Source: Streptomyces wedmorensis
GTDB lineage: Bacteria > Actinomycetota > Actinomycetes > Streptomycetales > Streptomycetaceae
NCBI RefSeq assembly: GCF_000716445.1
Contig: NZ_JNWK01000097.1
Coordinates: forward strand, 1 to 17,304
Length of the DNA: 17,304 nt
Direction: 5' to 3'
Each line of letters opens with the position of its first letter. Within the stretch, counting starts at the first letter, position 1. The notes under the pieces were generated by a model, which ran no database searches, was not told the origin of the DNA, and saw only the letters and a program-made list of their open reading frames with translations. The translations under genes and the position numbers were made by a program. Of this stretch, positions 6,660-13,271 are shown one piece after another.

Positions 6660-7735
6660 CGGCGCTCCGGCAGCGGGTCGGCGAGGTGGAAGCCCTCGGC
6701 GAGGAGGCCGTCGACGGCGGCGACGGCGGCGGCGAGCCGCTCCTCGTGGGGTCCGGTGAGGACCGCCGTGCGCCGCCCCGTGTGGGCGAGCTGGGTGAGG
6801 AACCGGGCGGTCATCCAGGGCCGCAGGTGTTCCCCGTCGCGCAGCCCGTCGTCCTCGAAGTCGACGCCCCGGTGGTCGGTGAGCAGCCAGAGGTGCTGGC
6901 GGCCGCGGGCGGCGATCTCGCCGGTGTCGGGGCTGGTGGTGCCCATGTACCGCTCGTGCCAGATGGTGGTGGCGAAGGCGTCGGTGTCGCAGAAGAGGAC
7001 GGGCGAGCCGTCCCTGGCGGCCTCCTCCTCCAGCTCGGCCTGGCGCTGGGCGATGACGGGGAAGTCGGAGGAGCGGAAGGTGACGTCGGACCAGGTGGCG
7101 CCGGGCCGCTCGGCGCGGAGTTCGGCGAGTTTGAGCTCGCTGTACTCGCGCCCGTACTCCGGCACGCAGCGGGTGCGGGCCCAGACGCCGCCGCGCCGCC
7201 GGTAGTGGTCGGCGAGCGCGAGGGCCATGGTGGTGGTGCCGGTGGACTCGGCGCCGAGGACGACGATCCGGCGGGTGAGGGCGGCCCGTACGGGCGGCTC
7301 CAGGAACTCCCAGCAGCCGGCGGGGTCGGCGCGGACGGCGGTGCCGGAGACGGGGTGTCGGGTGCGTTCCTGGTCGACGAGGACGGACTCGGCTCCGAAG
7401 CGGCGGCCGAGCTCCTCCCCGTACGGCTCCGAGGTGAAGACGGCGTCGACGCGCTCGGGCACGGCGGCCCGGAAGACGGCCATGTGGGCGGCCCACACGT
7501 CGGGGTCGTGGAGGTCGACGGGGACGTCGTCGACGGCTCCGACGACGAGTACGTCGGGGTGGATCTCGCGCATCCAGGCGACCCGGTCCTCCAGGGGGAT
7601 GCTCTCCACGGAGGAGGCGCAGACGAGCACGGTGAGGCGCTCGCAGCGGTCGCGGGCGGTGCGGACGAGGTGGTGGTGGCCGGCGTGCGGCGGATAGAAC
7701 TTTCCGAGGACGAGGCCGTGGCCGTAGCGCTTCAC
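6656..7735 (-). CDS. nadR: NadR-like bifunctional NMN adenylyltransferase / nicotinamide riboside kinase
   Basis: The N-terminal half is an NMN adenylyltransferase: GKFYPPHAGHHHL (11-23) has the HxGH motif (His17, His20), and RHPVSGTAVR (126-135) is the ISSTxxR-like block. The C-terminal half resembles the ribosylnicotinamide kinase of NadR: GAESTGTTT (161-169) in the P-loop place, Asp250 and Asp252 (FCDTDAFATTIWH) and DDGLRDGEHLRPWM (295-308). The P-loop lacks the usual lysine: the GK[ST] step reads Gly-Thr-Thr, so kinase activity needs testing. No N-terminal helix-turn-helix is present, unlike enterobacterial NadR. The GTG overlaps the pnuC stop (GTGA), and GGAGG lies five bases upstream. 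Together with PnuC it would take nicotinamide riboside to NMN and NAD. Confidence 0.9.
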   Translation of the reverse strand: MKRYGHGLVLGKFYPPHAGHHHLVRTARDRCERLTVLVCASSVESIPLEDRVAWMREIHPDVLVVGAVDDVPVDLHDPDVWAAHMAVFRAAVPERVDAVFTSEPYGEELGRRFGAESVLVDQERTRHPVSGTAVRADPAGCWEFLEPPVRAALTRRIVVLGAESTGTTTMALALADHYRRRGGVWARTRCVPEYGREYSELKLAELRAERPGATWSDVTFRSSDFPVIAQRQAELEEEAARDGSPVLFCDTDAFATTIWHERYMGTTSPDTGEIAARGRQHLWLLTDHRGVDFEDDGLRDGEHLRPWMTARFLTQLAHTGRRTAVLTGPHEERLAAAVAAVDGLLAEGFHLADPLPERR

Positions 7736-8382
7736 GCCGCCTCCCCCACGGGTCGCCCGGCGACGGCGACGTCCCTGGTCCAACCGCGCAGGCCGATGAC
7801 GCAGAGGGTCATGAAGCCGACGTACAGCAGGGAGGTCAGGTACAGCTCCTTGTACGCGTACAGGGGCACGTAGACGACATCGGCGGCGATCCAGAGCCAC
7901 CAGGACTCCAGGCGCTTCCGGCACTGGCCGTAGGTCGCCATGAGGGAGAGCGCGGTCGTGAGCGCGTCCCAGAAGGGGACGGTCGAGTCGGTGACGCGGT
8001 CGAGCAGCACGGTGAGCGCGAGGGTCCCCACCACCCCCGCCGTGAGCAGCCACGTCCACTCGGTGCGCGTGGTGCGGCGCACCGGGAGGTCGTCGGAGCC
8101 TGGTCCACCCCCGTGGGTCCAGGTCCACCAGCCGTACACGGCGAGGGTGATGAAGACGATCTGGAGGCCGGCGTCGGCGTAGAGGCCGGCCTGCGCGAAC
8201 AGCAGGACGAAGAAGAGGTTGTTGGCGATGCCGATGGGCCAGTTGGCCACGTGCTGCCGGGCGACGAGCCAGACGCAGAGGGCTCCGCTGCCGAATCCGA
8301 GGACCTCGGTCCAGCTGACCGGGGTGTCCAGGACGGTGAGGAGCGGCTGCTGCAAGGGTTCGAGGATGTCTGCGAGGCTCAC
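7732..8382 (-). CDS. pnuC: PnuC-type nicotinamide riboside transporter
   Basis: A 216-residue membrane protein with about six to seven hydrophobic segments. It shows PnuC hallmarks: NWPIGIANNLFFVLLF (47-62), LYADAGLQIVF (67-77), YGWWTW (83-88) and, near the C terminus, WWLWIAADVVYVPLYAYKEL (161-180). PnuC proteins move nicotinamide riboside by facilitated diffusion, trapped inside by phosphorylation; the NadR-like gene directly downstream fits that. I chose the GTG at 8382 because AAGGAGG stands five bases upstream; an upstream ATG at 8403 lies inside the promoter/operator and would add seven residues. It is first of a five-gene operon driven by the promoter at 8408-8437. Confidence 0.93.
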   Translation of the reverse strand: MSLADILEPLQQPLLTVLDTPVSWTEVLGFGSGALCVWLVARQHVANWPIGIANNLFFVLLFAQAGLYADAGLQIVFITLAVYGWWTWTHGGGPGSDDLPVRRTTRTEWTWLLTAGVVGTLALTVLLDRVTDSTVPFWDALTTALSLMATYGQCRKRLESWWLWIAADVVYVPLYAYKELYLTSLLYVGFMTLCVIGLRGWTRDVAVAGRPVGEAA

Positions 8383-8397
8383 GCCCGCCTCCTTAAG

Positions 8398-8437
8398 AGT
8401 CATGTTGACTATAAAGGTCGGTGGACCGCCCCCACAA
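8398..8437 (-). promoter_or_regulatory. Promoter and overlapping palindromic operator of the pnuC operon
   Basis: On the minus strand, TTGTGG (8432-8437) and TATAGT (8408-8413) are separated by 18 bases, a reasonable principal-sigma promoter. The perfect inverted repeat AGTCA-ACA-TGACT (8398-8410) overlaps the end of the -10 and the expected transcription start, an arrangement typical of repression. The Nudix/NrtR-like protein of the same operon is the obvious candidate to bind it. The area is unusually AT-rich for this window. The ribosome binding site AAGGAGG follows at 8388-8394. Confidence 0.65.
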
Positions 8438-8457
8438 GGGCTCGCCCGTCCCGGACG

Positions 8458-8499
8458 CGACGAAGCCCGTGACCGCCGGGGCGGTCACGGGCTTCGTCG
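8458..8499 (-). terminator. Strong hairpin terminator after the pseudouridine synthase gene
   Basis: A 20-base perfect inverted repeat (8458-8477 with 8480-8499) around a 2-base centre begins 16 bases beyond the stop at 8515. Read on the minus strand it ends the scp operon and lies just before the pnuC promoter. There is no T tract, as is common in Streptomyces. Confidence 0.85.
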
Positions 8500-8514
8500 G
8501 GTACGGCAGGGGCC

Positions 8515-9795
8515 TTACATGCCGACTTCCTTCATCAGCATGCCGACCTCGGTGTTGGTGAGGCGGCGCAGCCAGCCAGACTTCTGGTCGCCCAGGGCGA
8601 TCGGACCGAAGGCGGTGCGCACCAGCTTCTCGACCGGGAAGCCGGCCTCGGCCAGCATGCGGCGCACGATGTGCTTGCGGCCCTCGTGCAGGGTGACCTC
8701 GACCAGGTAGTTCTTGCCGGTCTGCTCGACCACGCGGAAGTGGTCCGCGCGGGCGTAGCCGTCCTCCAGCTGGATGCCGTCCTTGAGCCGCTTGCCGACC
8801 TCGCGGGGCAGCGGGCCGGTGATGGCGGCGAGGTAGGTCTTCTTCACGCCGTACTTCGGGTGCGTGAGGCGGTGGGCCAGCTCACCGTGGTTGGTGAGCA
8901 GGATGATGCCCTCGGTCTCCGTGTCGAGCCGGCCGACGTGGAACAGCCGGGTCTCGCGGTTGGTGACGTAGTCGCCGAGGCACTGGCGGCCGTCCGGGTC
9001 CTCCATGGTGGAGACGACGCCGGCCGGCTTGTTCAGCGCGAAGAACAGGTACGACTGGGTGGCGACGGTCAGGCCGTCCACCTTGATCTCGTCCTTCTCC
9101 GGGTCGACGCGCTTGCCCTGCTCCAGGACGATCTCGCCGTTGACCTCGACGCGGGCCTGCTCGATGAGCTCCTCGCAGGCACGCCGCGAACCCATGCCGG
9201 CGCGGGCGAGGACCTTCTGCAGTCGCTCGCCCTCCTGCTCGGCGCCGGGGAAGGTCTTCGGGGTCTTGATCTCGGGCCGGTTCTCGTACCGCTCCCGGTT
9301 GCGCTGCTCGATCTTGGCGTCGAGCTCGCGGGAGCGGGCCGGGGCCTGGCGCTGGCCGTGCGGGCCACGACGGGGCGGCGTGCCGCCCTGAGGGGCCTTG
9401 GGGCCGCCCTTGGCGCCGCCGCGGGCCGCGGAGCCGCGGCCCTTCTTCGGGGCCTCGGAGGGGCCGCCTACGTCGTAGGAGCGCTCCTCGGGGCGCGGTC
9501 GACGCGGGTTGCTCGGACGCTGGTCGCCGCGGCCACCGCCGCCGCCCTGGTATCCGCCGCCGCCGGAGCCACCCCGGTAGCCACCGCCACCGGACCCGCT
9601 GCCGCTGCCGCCACCGGAGCCGCCCCGGTAGCCACCGCCGCCGGAGCCGCTGCCACCGGAGCCCCGGTAACCGCCGCCACCGCCGGAGCCGCTGCCACCA
9701 CGGCCGCCGCCGCTGCTGCCGCCGCGGCCGCCGCTGTTGCCACCACGGCTCCCGCCGTTGTTTCCGCTGCTGTTCCTGCCGCTGCTGCTTCGCAT
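8515..9795 (-). CDS. RluB/RsuA-family pseudouridine synthase with Gly/Arg-rich N-terminal extension
   Basis: Isomerises a uridine, most likely in 23S rRNA, to pseudouridine. The 426-residue protein has three parts. Residues 1-95 are almost only Gly, Ser, Arg and Tyr, with repeated GGGYRGG. Residues 96-185 are basic and Pro-rich. From about 189 come the S4 RNA-binding domain (ERLQKVLARAGMGSRRACEELI) and the catalytic domain with NKPAGVVST and GRLDTETEGIILLTNHGELAHRL, where Asp291 is the expected nucleophile. The RKHIVRRMLAEAGFPVEKLVR block is typical of the RluB/E/F group. ATG at 9795 shares one base with the scpB stop (TGATG), and GGAAG stands just upstream. The long disordered head is far beyond the bacterial minimum and may aid RNA binding or clustering. 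Confidence 0.92.
   Translation of the reverse strand: MRSSSGRNSSGNNGGSRGGNSGGRGGSSGGGRGGSGSGGGGGYRGSGGSGSGGGGYRGGSGGGSGSGSGGGGYRGGSGGGGYQGGGGGRGDQRPSNPRRPRPEERSYDVGGPSEAPKKGRGSAARGGAKGGPKAPQGGTPPRRGPHGQRQAPARSRELDAKIEQRNRERYENRPEIKTPKTFPGAEQEGERLQKVLARAGMGSRRACEELIEQARVEVNGEIVLEQGKRVDPEKDEIKVDGLTVATQSYLFFALNKPAGVVSTMEDPDGRQCLGDYVTNRETRLFHVGRLDTETEGIILLTNHGELAHRLTHPKYGVKKTYLAAITGPLPREVGKRLKDGIQLEDGYARADHFRVVEQTGKNYLVEVTLHEGRKHIVRRMLAEAGFPVEKLVRTAFGPIALGDQKSGWLRRLTNTEVGMLMKEVGM
9523..9753 (-). repeat. Low-complexity tandem repeats encoding Gly/Ser/Tyr/Arg-rich tract
   Basis: Degenerate repeats of GGTGGC/GGCTACCGGGG-type units encode GGGYRGG and GSGGGG blocks of the pseudouridine synthase head (residues about 15-91). 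Such DNA is prone to slippage, so length differences between strains are expected. Confidence 0.7.
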
Positions 9796-10397
9796 CAAAC
9801 TTCCGTCTTGTCGTCGTCCTCACGATCCGGTGCATCCGGATCGAACGAAGGAACCCCTTCCAGCGAGTCCGGCTCGACCGCCTCCGCCTCGGGGAGGAAG
9901 GGCGCCAGCTCGGGGAGTTCGTCCAGGCCCCGCAGGCCCATCCGCTCCAGGAAGTAGTTCGTCGTCCTGTACAGGATCGCACCTGTTTCGGGTTCCGCGC
10001 CCGCCTCCTCCACCAGACCGCGCTGGAGGAGGGTCCGCATGACGCCGTCGCAGTTGACCCCGCGGACCGCGGAGACCCGGGAACGGCTGACCGGCTGGCG
10101 GTACGCGACGACCGCGAGGGTCTCCAGGGCCGCCTGGGTGAGGCGGGCCTGCTGCCCGTCGAGGACGAAGGCCTCGACGGCCGCGGCGTGGGCGGGGCGG
10201 GAGTAGTACCGCCAGCCGCCGGCCACCCGCCGCAGTTCGAAGCCGCGGCCCTGGACGGTGTACTCGTCGGCCAGCTCGTGCAGGGCGTCGGCGACCTCGC
10301 GCGGGGTGCGCTCCAGGACCTTGGCGAGGTGGGCCTCGGTGGCGGGCTCGTCGACGACCATGAGGACGGCTTCGAGGGCGGGCTTGAGGTCGCTCAC
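9795..10397 (-). CDS. scpB: Segregation and condensation protein B
   Basis: ScpB is the dimeric winged-helix subunit that binds the kleisin ScpA in the SMC condensin complex, which loads on the chromosome and aligns its arms. The 200-residue protein begins MSDLKPALEAVLMVVDEPATEAHLAKVLE and carries GRGFELRRVAGGWRYYSRP (50-68) and LTQAALETLAVVAYRQPVSRSRVSAVRGVNCDGVMRTLLQRGLVEEAG, both diagnostic for ScpB. An acidic tail (about 165-200) ends the protein. The start is GTG, overlapping the scpA stop in GTGA, with AGGAGG seven to eight bases upstream inside scpA. This tight coupling suits a fixed ratio of ScpA to ScpB. Confidence 0.96.
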   Translation of the reverse strand: MSDLKPALEAVLMVVDEPATEAHLAKVLERTPREVADALHELADEYTVQGRGFELRRVAGGWRYYSRPAHAAAVEAFVLDGQQARLTQAALETLAVVAYRQPVSRSRVSAVRGVNCDGVMRTLLQRGLVEEAGAEPETGAILYRTTNYFLERMGLRGLDELPELAPFLPEAEAVEPDSLEGVPSFDPDAPDREDDDKTEV

Positions 10398-11605
10398 GCG
10401 GTGGCCTCCTGGTCGAATTCGTCGGTCACGGCCCGGGACGGGTCCGTCTCGCCGCCGGTCCAGGAGACCGTGAGGTCCCCGAGGGCGGTCTCCTGGTCGA
10501 GGGCGACAGCCTTCTCCCGGTAGAGCTCCAGGAGCGCGAGGAAGCGCGCCACGACGGTGAGGGTGTCGCCGGCGTCCTCGATCAGCTCGCGGAAGACCGC
10601 CGTCCCGCGCTCGCGGAGCAGGGCGACGACCACGGCGGCCTGCTCGCGGACGCTGACCAGCGGCGCGTGGATGTGGTCGACGTACACCTGGGGCTCGGGC
10701 TTGGGCCGCATGGCCTTGACGGCCAGCTTCGCGAAACCCTCGGCGCCGATGGAGATGACGACCTCGGGCAGCAGCTCGGCGTGGTGCGGTTCGAGCCCGA
10801 CGGTACGGGGGTGGCGGCGGCCCTCCGCCTCCCAGCGCTCCTCGAAGATCGCCGCGATGCGCTTGTACGCGCGGTACTGGAGGAGGCGGGCGAACAACAG
10901 GTCGCGGGCCTCCAGGAGCGCGAGGTCCGCCTCGTCCTCCACCTCGGCGGCGGGCAGCAGCCGGGCGGCCTTGAGGTCGAGCAGCGTGGCGGCGACGACG
11001 AGGAACTCGGTGGTCTGGTCGAGGTCCCCGTCGGGCCCCAGCGCCCGCAGGTGCGCCATGAACTCGTCGGTCACCTGCGAGAGCGCCACCTCGGTGACGT
11101 CCAGCTTGTGCTTGGTGATCAACTGCAGGAGCAGGTCGAACGGCCCCTCGAAGTTCGCCAGCCGCACGGTGAACCGCCCGTCACCGGCCTCCCCCTCGCC
11201 GACGGCCTCAGCCCCGCCGCCGACGGGCTCGGCTGCCCCGACGGCCTCGGACTCACCGACGGGCTCGGGCTCGCGAACGGGCTCAGCCCCGCCGGCGGCC
11301 TCGACCTCACCGACGGCCTCAGCCCCGCCGACGGGCTCAGGCTCGCGGAGGGGCCCGGTCGAGCGGAGGGGCTCAGGCTCACGGAGGGGCCCGGTCGCGC
11401 GGAGGGGCTCATCGACGGGATCGGGCTCGGCGACGGGTCCGGACGCCGCGGCGGGCGCGGCCTCCACGGCAGCGCCCGGCGCCTCCCCCGGCACCGGCTC
11501 CACGACCGGTACGGGCTCCGCGGGTGCGGGCTCCGGCACGCCCGGGCCGCGGCCCAGGAGGCGGCGGCGCGACGGGCGGGACGTTTCGTCAGAGGCGTGG
11601 TGCAT
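10394..11605 (-). CDS. scpA: Segregation and condensation protein A (kleisin) with long N-terminal extension
   Basis: ScpA bridges the SMC heads and recruits ScpB. In this 403-residue protein the kleisin core begins near residue 144 (FTVRLANFEGPFDLLLQLITKHKLDVTEVAL), continues through TTEFLVVAATLLDLKAARLLPAAE, and ends with a winged-helix C terminus (ELIEDAGDTLTVVARFLALLELYREKAVAL). Residues 22-142 are an acidic, proline- and glycine-rich repeat region (PEPVGEAEAVG-like) without lysine, about half as long again as a core-only ScpA. ATG at 11605 is the best start: it gives MHHASDETSRPSRRR before the linker, though no clear ribosome binding site precedes it, and the frame stays open upstream. 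It lies 44 bases after the small upstream gene in the same operon. Confidence 0.93.
   Translation of the reverse strand: MHHASDETSRPSRRRLLGRGPGVPEPAPAEPVPVVEPVPGEAPGAAVEAAPAAASGPVAEPDPVDEPLRATGPLREPEPLRSTGPLREPEPVGGAEAVGEVEAAGGAEPVREPEPVGESEAVGAAEPVGGGAEAVGEGEAGDGRFTVRLANFEGPFDLLLQLITKHKLDVTEVALSQVTDEFMAHLRALGPDGDLDQTTEFLVVAATLLDLKAARLLPAAEVEDEADLALLEARDLLFARLLQYRAYKRIAAIFEERWEAEGRRHPRTVGLEPHHAELLPEVVISIGAEGFAKLAVKAMRPKPEPQVYVDHIHAPLVSVREQAAVVVALLRERGTAVFRELIEDAGDTLTVVARFLALLELYREKAVALDQETALGDLTVSWTGGETDPSRAVTDEFDQEATA
11180..11542 (-). repeat. Repetitive DNA encoding the acidic ScpA linker
   Basis: Short degenerate repeats of CGGGCTCAGGCTCGC-like and CGGAGGGGCCCGGTCG-like units. The block encoding TGPLREPEPLR is present twice nearly identically at about 11346-11410. 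The tract encodes the lysine-free Pro/Glu/Gly/Val-rich segment of ScpA and is likely to vary in length between relatives. Confidence 0.65.
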
Positions 11606-11649
11606 GGGATCCAGGGAGAACGGGAGGCGCGGCAGCCCGCAGGCTACCG

Positions 11650-12153
11650 TCAGCGGCCGCGCAGGCGGCGGACGAGGATGCTCGCGTCGCCGCGGGACTC
11701 CAGGTCCGCCAGGACGACCGCGACGGCCTCCCGGACGATCCGGCCCCGGTCGACGGCGAGACCGTGCTCGCCGCGGAGCACCAGCCGGGCGTGCTCCAGG
11801 TCCATCAGCTCCTCGGCGGAGACGTAGACCGTGATCTTCTCGTCGTGGCGCTCGCGGCCGCTGGGCCGCCGGTTCGGGGTACGGCCGCCGCGCCGCCGGG
11901 CGGCCGCCGGGGCGGGTACCGCGGCGGAGGGCGCGGCCTTCGGAGCGGCGCTCTCGGGCTCCGCGGCCCGGACGCGCGGTTCGGCCGCCTCGGAGTCCGC
12001 CGCCGTGTGCTCCGCGGGGCCCTCGGCCGCCGCCGTGTCGCTCTCGCCCGCCGGGGCCGGGACGGCCCGGCGGGGTGAGGACGACTGGAGCGCCGTCCCC
12101 CCGGTCGTACGGAAGAGTTCGTCGGCGCCGGGCAGACTCACTCGGCGTGACAC
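11650..12153 (-). CDS. Small basic protein between ParA-like and ScpA, possible ribbon-helix-helix C terminus
   Basis: I do not recognise a named family for this 167-residue protein. It has a short conserved-looking head (VSLPGADELFRTTGG, 5-19), a disordered Ala/Pro/Glu-rich middle (20-88), a basic stretch (RRRGGRTPNRRPSGRERHDEK, about 86-106), and a compact tail: strand-like ITVYV (107-111), a helix to about 127, and a second helix IVREAVAVVLADLESR (139-154). That strand-helix-helix order suggests a ribbon-helix-helix DNA-binding fold (inference). The position directly after a ParA-type ATPase is where a ParB-like DNA-binding partner would be expected. The GTG at 12153 overlaps the ParA stop by 16 bases and has GGGAGG ten bases upstream; a second GTG at 12141 overlaps by 4 but lacks a ribosome binding site. 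Confidence 0.75.
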   Translation of the reverse strand: MSRRVSLPGADELFRTTGGTALQSSSPRRAVPAPAGESDTAAAEGPAEHTAADSEAAEPRVRAAEPESAAPKAAPSAAVPAPAAARRRGGRTPNRRPSGRERHDEKITVYVSAEELMDLEHARLVLRGEHGLAVDRGRIVREAVAVVLADLESRGDASILVRRLRGR

Positions 12154-13271
12154 CGGGCGAGCACCTCCCTGGCGAGCTGGCGGTAGGCGGCGGCGCCCAC
12201 GGAGTTGGAGGCGTACGTGGTGATGGGCTCGCCGGCGACCGTGGTCTCCGGGAAGCGCACGGTCCGCCCGATGACCGTGTGGTACACGTGGTCGTCGAAG
12301 GCCTCGACGACGCGCGCGAGGACCTCACGGCTGTGCACGGTACGGGAGTCGTACATCGTGGCGAGGATGCCGTCGAGCTCCAGCTCCGGGTTGAGTCGCT
12401 CCTGGACCTTCTCGATGGTCTCGGTGAGCAGCGCGACGCCGCGCAGCGCGAAGAACTCGCATTCCAGCGGCACGATGACCTTGTGAGCTGCCGTCAGGGC
12501 GTTCACGGTCAGCAGGCCGAGCGAGGGCTGACAGTCGATCACGATGTAGTCGTAGTCGTTCATCAGCGGCTTCAGGGCGCGCTGGAGCGTGGACTCGCGC
12601 GCGACCTCGCTGACCAGCTGGACTTCGGCGGCCGAGAGGTCGATGTTGCTCGGCAGCAGGTCCATGTTGGGCACGGCGGTCTTGAGGAGGACCTCGTCCG
12701 CCGACATGCCCCGCTCCATGAGCAGGTTGTAGACGGTGAGGTCGAGCTCCATCGGGTTCACGCCGAGGCCGACCGACAGGGCTCCCTGCGGGTCGAAGTC
12801 GACGAGCAGCACCCGTCGGCCGTACTCCGCGAGCGCGGCACCCAGGTTGATGGTCGACGTGGTCTTGCCGACGCCGCCCTTCTGGTTGCACATCGCGATG
12901 ATCTTCGCGGGTCCGTGGTCGGTCAGGGGACCCGGGATCGGGAAGTACGGCAGGGGCCGTCCGGTGGGGCCGATCCGCTCGCGGCGCTGGCGGGCAGCGT
13001 CGGGTGCGAGGGTGGCCGCGTACTCCGGGTCGGGCTCGTACTCGGCGTCGGGGTCGTAGAAGTGCCCCTCGGGCACCTCGTCATAGGCGGCGAAGTGGGT
13101 GGACTCTCGGCCCATCTCGTTGCCGGCCGTGGCGTTCACGTGTAGGCCGTCCATCGTCTTCATCGTGTGGGCTGTCGTCATGGGCTGGTGCGTCGCGAAG
13201 GTCCGCACCGCGACGGAGCCGATCGGAGCACCTGGCGCACCGCTCCCGGGAGTAATTGTCGACTCATTCAC
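12138..13271 (-). CDS. ParA-like chromosome partitioning/division ATPase of the scp operon
   Basis: A 377-residue MinD/ParA-type ATPase. The deviant Walker A is KGGVGKTT (131-138), with the signature lysine at its start. The A' motif is LLVDFDPQGALSVGLG (155-170), and IVIDCQPSLGLLTVNAL is the Walker B region. About 120 residues of polar extension, rich in Asp, Glu and Tyr at 60-90, precede the ATPase core. This is not the canonical ParA of parAB, since no parB or parS is here; it corresponds to the orphan ParA-like proteins linked to scpA-scpB in actinobacteria (Mycobacterium Rv1708, Corynebacterium PldP), the latter implicated in division. GTG at 13271 was chosen because AAGGAGG stands 11 bases upstream. 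The stop overlaps the next gene. Confidence 0.93.
   Translation of the reverse strand: MNESTITPGSGAPGAPIGSVAVRTFATHQPMTTAHTMKTMDGLHVNATAGNEMGRESTHFAAYDEVPEGHFYDPDAEYEPDPEYAATLAPDAARQRRERIGPTGRPLPYFPIPGPLTDHGPAKIIAMCNQKGGVGKTTSTINLGAALAEYGRRVLLVDFDPQGALSVGLGVNPMELDLTVYNLLMERGMSADEVLLKTAVPNMDLLPSNIDLSAAEVQLVSEVARESTLQRALKPLMNDYDYIVIDCQPSLGLLTVNALTAAHKVIVPLECEFFALRGVALLTETIEKVQERLNPELELDGILATMYDSRTVHSREVLARVVEAFDDHVYHTVIGRTVRFPETTVAGEPITTYASNSVGAAAYRQLAREVLARCHAE

Noticed and set aside
8383..8403. ATG at 8403 as the pnuC start
   Set aside because: It lies within the palindrome and before the AAGGAGG site; the GTG at 8382 is correctly spaced from that site.
8671..9957. Plus-strand open frame opposite the pseudouridine synthase, with long Ala/Thr repeats
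   Set aside because: It is the antisense of the glycine-rich repeat; the minus strand has the S4 and catalytic domains.
11606..12328. Upstream extension of the scpA reading frame to 12328
   Set aside because: It would overlap the small gene at 11650-12153 and the end of the ParA-like gene, and has shadow-like composition.
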